Positions 15,689 to 19,719 of a DNA stretch of 19,719 nucleotides are shown one piece after another. Every line of letters begins with the position of its first letter. The first letter of the stretch is position 1. The translations under genes were made by a program, and so were the position numbers. Source of the DNA: JAOTYV01 sp041557595 (GTDB lineage: Bacteria; Pseudomonadota; Alphaproteobacteria; UBA8366); the NCBI GenBank assembly GCA_041557595.1, contig JBFFGE010000078.1, positions 1 to 19,719 on the forward strand, given 5' to 3'. The notes under the pieces were generated by a model. That model did not search any database and was not told where the DNA came from. It was given only the letters and a program-made list of their open reading frames with translations.

Positions 15689-16501
15689 TCAACGCACCGC
15701 CGTCACGACATGTCCGCGAATTTTTGCGGCGACCGGCCCGGTGCCGTACCGGGCGGCGATCGCTTCGGTCGCGCGTTCCGTGACATGATCGAGTAGGCTT
15801 GCGTCGCGTGCCTCGATCTCGTTTCTCAGCGGGGTGCCCTGGCAATAGGCAACCGCGGGATGACGCGGAGACGGGGCAGCGCTGGTTTCCTCAAGCGTGT
15901 CTATGGAAACGTGCGAAAATCCGGCATCCGTCAATTCGTTTCGTATCGTTTCAACGTCGTGATAGCCGTGTGGGGTCCGGGCGAGAAATCGCGGCGGATC
16001 GTTTGGAAAGATTGCGGCCGCGGCCTCGGTTACGACGTCGGCGAACTCGTTTGCGCCTATATCATCCCACACGTTGAAAATGAATCTGCCGCCCGGTGCG
16101 AGCACCCGCCGCGCCTCTGCGTAGCCGGTGACCTTGTTTGGAAAAAACATGACCCCGAATTGGCAAACCGCAGCGTCGAATGACGCGTCATCGAACGGCA
16201 GGTTCAGGGCATCGGCCTGCCGCCATGTAATTCGGTCGTCCGGCCCTTGCCGCTTTGCGGCGTGATCGAGCATCGGTTGGTTGAGGTCGGTCACGACGTA
16301 GCCGGCGTCGGATGCCAGGCGGGGCGCCAATACCCGCGTAACGACGCCGCTACCTGCCGCCGTTTCCAATACCCTTTTCGGCGCAAGCGCCGCGATGCGT
16401 TCGGCAAGGTCTTTTGCGTAGACCTCGAAAATCAGGGGAACAAGGTAGGTGTCGTAAAGTTCCGGTATCGACCCGGTAAACACCTTGTCGCTGTCGGTCA
16501 T
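15689..16501 (-). CDS. Class I SAM-dependent methyltransferase
   Basis: A 270-residue methyltransferase with the Rossmann-like SAM-binding fold. Motif I is VLETAAGSGVVTR (44-56), the acidic residue after strand 2 is D72 (VVTDLNQPML), and D-A-LNLPFDDASFDAAVCQFG is the motif II/III region. RRVLAPGGRFIFNVWD is the usual post-motif. It resembles UbiE/Methyltransf_11 proteins that act on small molecules; the acceptor is unknown. ATG 16501 has GGAGG six bases upstream. A second ATG at 16506 is out of frame. It is divergent from the SHOCT gene, and the FNR-like dyad at 16589-16602 lies 88 bp upstream of it, so it could share that control. Confidence 0.9.
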   Translation of the reverse strand: MTDSDKVFTGSIPELYDTYLVPLIFEVYAKDLAERIAALAPKRVLETAAGSGVVTRVLAPRLASDAGYVVTDLNQPMLDHAAKRQGPDDRITWRQADALNLPFDDASFDAAVCQFGVMFFPNKVTGYAEARRVLAPGGRFIFNVWDDIGANEFADVVTEAAAAIFPNDPPRFLARTPHGYHDVETIRNELTDAGFSHVSIDTLEETSAAPSPRHPAVAYCQGTPLRNEIEARDASLLDHVTERATEAIAARYGTGPVAAKIRGHVVTAVR

Positions 16502-16588
16502 ATCATGCCTCCATGGAACGATGCGGATGCTAACCCGTCCGAGTATTTCATGCCAGTGATTGACGAGCGACGAAGAATTGCCGCCCGG

Positions 16589-16602
16589 TTGACATCAATC
16601 AA
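16589..16602. promoter_or_regulatory. FNR/FixK/ANR-type binding site
   Basis: TTGACATCAATCAA matches the Crp/FNR-family dyad TTGA-N6-TCAA exactly and the fuller FNR consensus TTGAT-N4-ATCAA with one mismatch. It lies between the divergent methyltransferase and SHOCT genes. A class II start for the SHOCT operon would fall near 16637, with a weak CATATC -10 at 16627-16632. A start toward the methyltransferase near 16554 is also possible. This implies control by oxygen or redox state. Confidence 0.55.
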
Positions 16603-16635
16603 CGACCTTCAATCGAATTGAGGGACCATATCAGC

Positions 16636-16729
16636 CATCCCGGAAACCCGGATAGATGCGATGTAAGTCTTTCGGGGTGCCGTCGCGGGCTCATCGTCGA
16701 GGGGTTGCGATCGAAGACTATCCGGGATG
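16636..16729 (+). promoter_or_regulatory. Structured leader of the SHOCT operon
   Basis: CTATCCGGGATG (16718-16729) is the exact reverse complement of two partly competing upstream elements. CATCCCGG (16636-16643) pairs with its 3' eight bases, and CCCGGATAG (16647-16655) pairs with its 5' nine bases. The two upstream copies also share CCGG-AAAC-CCGG, which can form a local hairpin. If transcription starts near 16637, most of this lies in a leader of about 130 bases. A riboswitch-like or protein-binding role is possible, but no known class is recognised. Confidence 0.35.
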
Positions 16730-16770
16730 CCAATATTCGCAGCAGTGAGCGGTCGTTGAGAGGGCGTGTC

Positions 16771-17166
16771 ATGAGACCGATAGTGATTTTTCTCAGTGTA
16801 CTGGCAGTTTTTGTCCTGACTGGCTCGGACGTCCTTGCCGCCGAACAAACGCTGCCTCGCGTGGGACCATGGCCTGGTTGGCACATGCATGGGCCGAGCT
16901 TTTGGTGGATGTTCCCAATGATGATGCTGTTCATGTTTGCAATTATTGCGGCGATCTACTTCGCCCTGCGCCGACACCGCGGCGAATGGCGGCCGCCCTG
17001 GCGGTGGATGAGCGAACACCCCGATGCCCGGCACCTCTTTGAGGACTATCAGGATGCAACATCGGAGTCCGCGGTGGACATTCTCAACAAACGCTATGCG
17101 CGTGGAGAGATCGAGAAAGAGGAGTACGAGGAGAAGAAGGCTGCGATTGCGTCAGCGGAGCGTTAA
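16771..17166 (+). CDS. Exported, membrane-anchored SHOCT-domain protein
   Basis: A 131-residue protein. Residues 1-23 are a signal-like hydrophobic segment (MRPIVIFLSVLAVFVL, then TGSDVLAAE). A short Trp/His/Met-rich stretch (WPGWHMHGPSFWWMFPMMM, 34-52) leads into a transmembrane helix (about 47-66). The C terminus (about 100-127: AVDILNKRYARGEIEKEEYEEKK) is a SHOCT domain, a short helical module usually at protein ends that mediates oligomerisation or contacts. The H-M-H and MMM residues beside the membrane could bind soft metals. ATG 16771 has GAGAGG seven bases upstream; the frame is open from TTG 16618 without support. It is 31 bp upstream of the Met-rich gene and probably the first gene of a three-gene operon. 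Confidence 0.88.
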   Translation: MRPIVIFLSVLAVFVLTGSDVLAAEQTLPRVGPWPGWHMHGPSFWWMFPMMMLFMFAIIAAIYFALRRHRGEWRPPWRWMSEHPDARHLFEDYQDATSESAVDILNKRYARGEIEKEEYEEKKAAIASAER

Positions 17167-17197
17167 TCCGGATGCCACAAACATAGGGATAAGCGAA

Positions 17198-17617
17198 ATG
17201 AACAAGGAAGAGATGCAGAGCGTGATGTGCGACACGATGGCGCAAATGCTCGCCGACATGCCGATCGATGAAAAGAAGGAAATGATGATGGGCATGATGA
17301 GTAAGATGAAGGAAGGCATCAATATGGAAGAGATGATGTCCAAGATGGGCGCAAAGGACGGCCCGGGCGGCATGAAGGACATGATGGCCAAGATGATGCA
17401 AGGTGGTGAAGGGCAAAACTCCATGATGCCCGAGATGATGCTCAAAGGCATGATGCCGCACTGCATCAAAATGATGATGCCCGCCATCTCAAAAGGGAAG
17501 CGCGCCGAGCTTGTTTCCGGCATGATAAACACTCTGGTGGAAGAGGCGTCGAGCGGTATGTCCGACCACGAGAAGGCCACTCTCAGGGCGAAAGTCGCGG
17601 AAACGCTGGAAGCATAA
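17198..17617 (+). CDS. Small methionine-rich protein, candidate soft-metal binder
   Basis: A 139-residue protein in which 32 residues are methionine (23%), many in M-x-x-M, MM and MMM groups spread over residues 1-92. There are two cysteines (C11 and the H-C88 pair). Acidic and lysine residues alternate with the methionines, giving amphipathic helices, and there is no signal peptide. Clustered methionines are known ligands for Cu(I)/Ag(I), as in CopA/PcoA-type and Ctr-type motifs, so a cytosolic copper-binding or redox-buffer role is plausible but unproven. The C-terminal part (93-139) has ordinary composition. ATG 17198 has AGGG nine bases upstream. It lies between the SHOCT and CDF genes (gaps 31 and 86 bp). 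Confidence 0.85.
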   Translation: MNKEEMQSVMCDTMAQMLADMPIDEKKEMMMGMMSKMKEGINMEEMMSKMGAKDGPGGMKDMMAKMMQGGEGQNSMMPEMMLKGMMPHCIKMMMPAISKGKRAELVSGMINTLVEEASSGMSDHEKATLRAKVAETLEA

Positions 17618-17703
17618 TCTCGACGGCCGCTGTTATCCGCCCGTTCCGATAAAAGCTGCCGCGGATCACCTAGAATTTCTCGCGGGCATTGATGTAGTAA
17701 GCG

Positions 17704-18336
17704 ATGGCAAACAAGCCCGAGGAAAGTTCTTGCGGTTGTGGCACCGAATTTCCAACGCAGGCGAACGCCGCTTATCGTCGCGCCCTTTGGTTGGTCGCGG
17801 GGCTGAACCTCGGGATGGGTGTTGTCGAATCCGTGTCGGGTTATGTCGCCGGTTCGCAGGCGCTCAAGGCCGATGCCCTCGATTTTCTCGGTGACGGCGT
17901 TATTACCGGCCTGGGGCTGATCGCTCTGAACTGGGGCGCTCGGTCCCGCGCGCGCACGGCGTTCGCGCAGGGTCTGTTCCTTGCAATTATGGGGCTGGGT
18001 GTATTCGCCGTAACGCTCTATCGCGCGTTCATTTCCCAGATGCCCGAAGCAGGCCTGATGGGAGGTGTCGGCCTCCTCGCCTTCGTTGTCAATATTGCCT
18101 GCGCCGTCATCCTGTTACGTTTTCGCGAAGGCGACGCCAATGTTCGCGCGATTTGGCTATTCAGCCGGAACGATGCAATTGGAAACGCCGCCGTCGTAGC
18201 AGCGGCGCTGGTTGTCGCGGCAACCGGTTCTCCCTGGCCGGATTTGATCACAGCCGCGGCCATCGCCGGATTGTTTCTTCACTCGGCAATCAAGATTATC
18301 GCTAGCGCCCGTGGCGAACTCAAAAAGACCCCATGA
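17704..18336 (+). CDS. Short CDF-type cation transporter with N-terminal Cys motif
   Basis: A 210-residue polytopic protein of the cation diffusion facilitator type, with about six helices starting near residue 27. The metal-site motif of helix 2 is D60-x-x-x-D64 (ADALDFLGDG) and that of helix 5 is D157-x-x-x-N161 (SRNDAIGNAAV), a pattern of the CDF branch with SRND rather than HxxxD. Unlike standard CDF exporters it lacks the C-terminal cytosolic metal-sensing domain. A C10-x-C12 pair (SSCGCG) precedes helix 1 and may take metal from a partner. The likely role is proton-coupled efflux of a divalent cation from the cytosol. It is the last gene of the SHOCT/Met-rich set, and a terminator follows at once. 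The ribosome site is weak. Confidence 0.88.
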   Translation: MANKPEESSCGCGTEFPTQANAAYRRALWLVAGLNLGMGVVESVSGYVAGSQALKADALDFLGDGVITGLGLIALNWGARSRARTAFAQGLFLAIMGLGVFAVTLYRAFISQMPEAGLMGGVGLLAFVVNIACAVILLRFREGDANVRAIWLFSRNDAIGNAAVVAAALVVAATGSPWPDLITAAAIAGLFLHSAIKIIASARGELKKTP

Positions 18337-18339
18337 AGT

Positions 18340-18362
18340 GAGGCGGCGCCTCGGACTCTTTT
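18340..18362 (+). terminator. Rho-independent-type terminator after the transporter gene
   Basis: GAGGC-GGC-GCCTC (18340-18352) is a perfect 5-bp stem with a 3-base loop, followed by GGACTCTTTT ending at 18362. It begins four bases after the transporter stop and lies between convergent genes. The short T-run suggests moderate strength on the plus strand. Confidence 0.55.
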
Positions 18363-18368
18363 GGAAGT

Positions 18369-19019
18369 TTATGGCGCCGATGTCCGCTTCGGGCCCTGGC
18401 CAAAACTCTGCCCGCTCTCCTCGAGGAAGGTGCGCTCTTCGTCGGTGCTTGTCCGGCCGAGCACGTCGTTGCGGTGCGGGAAGCGGCCGAAGCGCGCAAC
18501 GATGTCGCGGTGGCGGGTCCAGCCCCAGATGCTGCGGTCGATGAAGGGATGCCAGGGTTCGGGCGCGCCGTCCCGGATCGTGTGCAGCAGGGCGATGCCA
18601 CGGTCCTGCTCCTCGATCTGCTCCGAATGGTGAAAGGGATGATAGAGCCAGATCCGCGGCACGCAATGCAGCTCCCGGTCCAGCTTTCGGTCGATGGTCC
18701 GGTTCACGATCTCGAAGGCAACCGCATCGCCCGCATAGGCTTCGGGCGTGTTGCGGTAGAGATTCCGGGTGAACTGGTCGAGCAGCAGGATCAGCGCCAG
18801 CGCGCCGTCGGCGGTGTCCTGCCAGTTGGAGAGCGCGCCGGAAATCGCCTGCGGCATCAGCGCACCGAACCGCGCGCGGATGTCATCGTCCACCCCCGGG
18901 CTGCCGTCGTACCATACGTCGCGCCGGGCGAAGGCCGCCTCGGGGCTCTCGAGGCTGTCGCCCAGCCAGTAGTCGACAATCTTTGCGATGGTTTCGGTGT
19001 TCAAGCTACGATGGTCCAA
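18369..19019 (-). CDS. DUF924 family protein
   Basis: A protein of about 216 residues of the DUF924 family, an uncharacterised all-helical, TPR-like fold. The family signatures are clear: IVDYWLGDS near the N terminus, LALILLLDQFTRNLYRNTPEAYAGDAVAF (about 74-102, the hallmark LLDQFxRN), and IWLYHPFHHSEQIEEQDRG (about 123-141, the HSE motif). GRFPHRNDVLGR closes the conserved core. No molecular function is established for the family as far as I know. The frame's first start is TTG 19019 and a second TTG is at 19004; neither has a good ribosome site, so the start is uncertain by a few codons. It is convergent with the transporter gene and divergent from the SDR at 19067. Confidence 0.9.
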   Translation of the reverse strand: MDHRSLNTETIAKIVDYWLGDSLESPEAAFARRDVWYDGSPGVDDDIRARFGALMPQAISGALSNWQDTADGALALILLLDQFTRNLYRNTPEAYAGDAVAFEIVNRTIDRKLDRELHCVPRIWLYHPFHHSEQIEEQDRGIALLHTIRDGAPEPWHPFIDRSIWGWTRHRDIVARFGRFPHRNDVLGRTSTDEERTFLEESGQSFGQGPKRTSAP

Positions 19020-19066
19020 CGGTTGCGTGCGACGATGTTTTGCAAACCAGCGAATAGGAGGGGTTC

Positions 19067-19719
19067 ATGCCCACGGTACTGATCACCGGCTGCGACTATG
19101 GTATCGGGTTCGAGTTTGCCCGCCAATATGCCGGCGACGGCTGGCAGGTCCACGCGGTGTGCCTTGAGTCCGCCAGCCGGGATAAGATCGGGGCGATTCC
19201 AGGCGACGTGACATTTCACAATCTGGATGTTTCCGATCAGGAGGGCGTGGCCGCGCATGCCGAGGCGCTCGACGGCACAGCCATCGATTTGCTGATCAAC
19301 AATGCGGCCACCTTTGCGCCGGACGGGCCGGGCACGCTGATGCTGCCGGACATCGACGAGTTCACGCGCGTCATGCGGATCAATGCGGTGGCGCCGGTTT
19401 ACGTCGCGGGCGCATTCGAGGAGCATGTCGCCGCGAGCGACCGCAAGCTGATGGTGTTCATCGGCACGCGGTCCGGATCGATCGGCGACAACGGCTCGGG
19501 CGGGCACTACGCCTATCGCTGCAGCAAGGCGGCGCTGAACATGGCGGTGAAAAGCCTGTCGATCGATTTCGCGCCGCGCGGCGTGATCACCGCCGTGCTG
19601 CATCCGGGTTCGGTCGCCACCGAGACGCGCAAGGGCGGCCAGATTCCGGTACAGGAAAGCGTGTCGGGCATGCGCGGTGTCATCGGCAACCTGACCCCCG
19701 AATTGTCGGGCACCTTCCG
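19067..19719 (+). CDS. Short-chain dehydrogenase, C-factor-like (partial, 3' end outside window)
   Basis: The ATG at 19067 follows AGGAGG by four bases and opens a frame of 217 codons that runs off the right edge. It is an NAD(P)-dependent short-chain dehydrogenase: VLITGCDYGIGFEFARQY (4-21) is the nucleotide-binding TG-x3-GIG motif, then NLDVSD, LLINNAATF and RINAVAPVYVA. VFIGTRSGSIGDNGSGGHYAYRCSK contains the catalytic Ser region and the Y-x-x-x-K pair, so unlike the SDR at 8064 this one looks catalytically complete. The LHPGSVATETRKGG stretch near the end resembles C-factor (CsgA)-type SDRs. It is divergent from the DUF924 gene with a 47-bp gap. The substrate is unknown. Confidence 0.9.
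   Translation, partial: MPTVLITGCDYGIGFEFARQYAGDGWQVHAVCLESASRDKIGAIPGDVTFHNLDVSDQEGVAAHAEALDGTAIDLLINNAATFAPDGPGTLMLPDIDEFTRVMRINAVAPVYVAGAFEEHVAASDRKLMVFIGTRSGSIGDNGSGGHYAYRCSKAALNMAVKSLSIDFAPRGVITAVLHPGSVATETRKGGQIPVQESVSGMRGVIGNLTPELSGTF

Noticed and set aside
17274..17410. Repeated ATG-rich DNA that could be taken for a simple-sequence repeat
   Set aside because: It is codon-level repetition from methionine clusters with irregular spacing, not a tandem repeat array.
17084..17461. Histidine-rich open frame on the minus strand opposite the Met-rich gene
   Set aside because: The CAT codons are simply the reverse of the ATG codons of the Met-rich protein; the frame has no ribosome site or independent support.

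Overview
The window is GC-rich, densely coding DNA from a bacterium. The gene content points to a heterotrophic alphaproteobacterium, possibly Rhodospirillales-like: TauD-type dioxygenases, a CaiB-type CoA-transferase, an MmgE/PrpD protein, an Ldh2-type oxidoreductase, SHOCT and DUF924 proteins. That placement is inference; there is no rRNA or other marker. I see no tRNA, rRNA, CRISPR array, transposase or phage gene. No stretch over 300 bp lacks a gene; the largest gaps are about 16507-16770 and 7090-7319.

Layout. 1-691 (-): 5' part of a membrane-anchored TPR-like protein cut by the left edge, divergent from a TauD/TfdA dioxygenase (858-1730 +). 1743-2666 (-): unknown three-helix membrane protein. 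2764-5679 (-): a two-gene unit of an exported serine hydrolase followed by an unknown protein built from two copies of a GSHG...NDAG...ARIG module. 5695-7089 (+): MmgE/PrpD protein. 7320-8027 (+): orphan membrane protein with acyl-carrier-like segments, behind an AT-rich promoter region and bracketed by two copies of the palindrome TCTACTAGTAGA. 8064-10041 (-): CaiB/BaiF CoA-transferase followed by an SDR-fold protein that lacks the usual catalytic residues. 10151-11297 (-): AAA/ABC-type ATPase broken by a small deletion at its signature motif. 11447-14230 (-): a catabolic-looking cluster of an Ldh2-family protein lacking its usual histidines, a solute-binding-like protein without a signal peptide, and a second TauD/TfdA dioxygenase. 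14321-14884 (-): RibD/DHFR-like reductase. 15011-15652 (+): VOC-family dioxygenase-like protein. 15689-16501 (-): SAM methyltransferase. 16771-18336 (+): a SHOCT protein, a 23% methionine protein and a short CDF-type cation transporter. 18369-19019 (-): DUF924 protein. 19067-19719 (+): SDR, cut by the right edge.

Most of the window looks like accessory catabolism of organic acids: hydrolysis, CoA transfer, dehydration, and oxidation by 2-oxoglutarate/Fe dioxygenases. The most system-like part is the SHOCT / Met-rich / CDF set at 16589-18336. It has an FNR/FixK-type dyad (TTGA-N6-TCAA) upstream, a leader with competing inverted repeats, and a hairpin-plus-T terminator at its end. I infer an oxygen- or redox-responsive metal-handling operon. 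The other strong points are three enzyme-family members with missing catalytic residues or motifs (SDR, Ldh2, ATPase) and the duplicated-module protein of unknown function.
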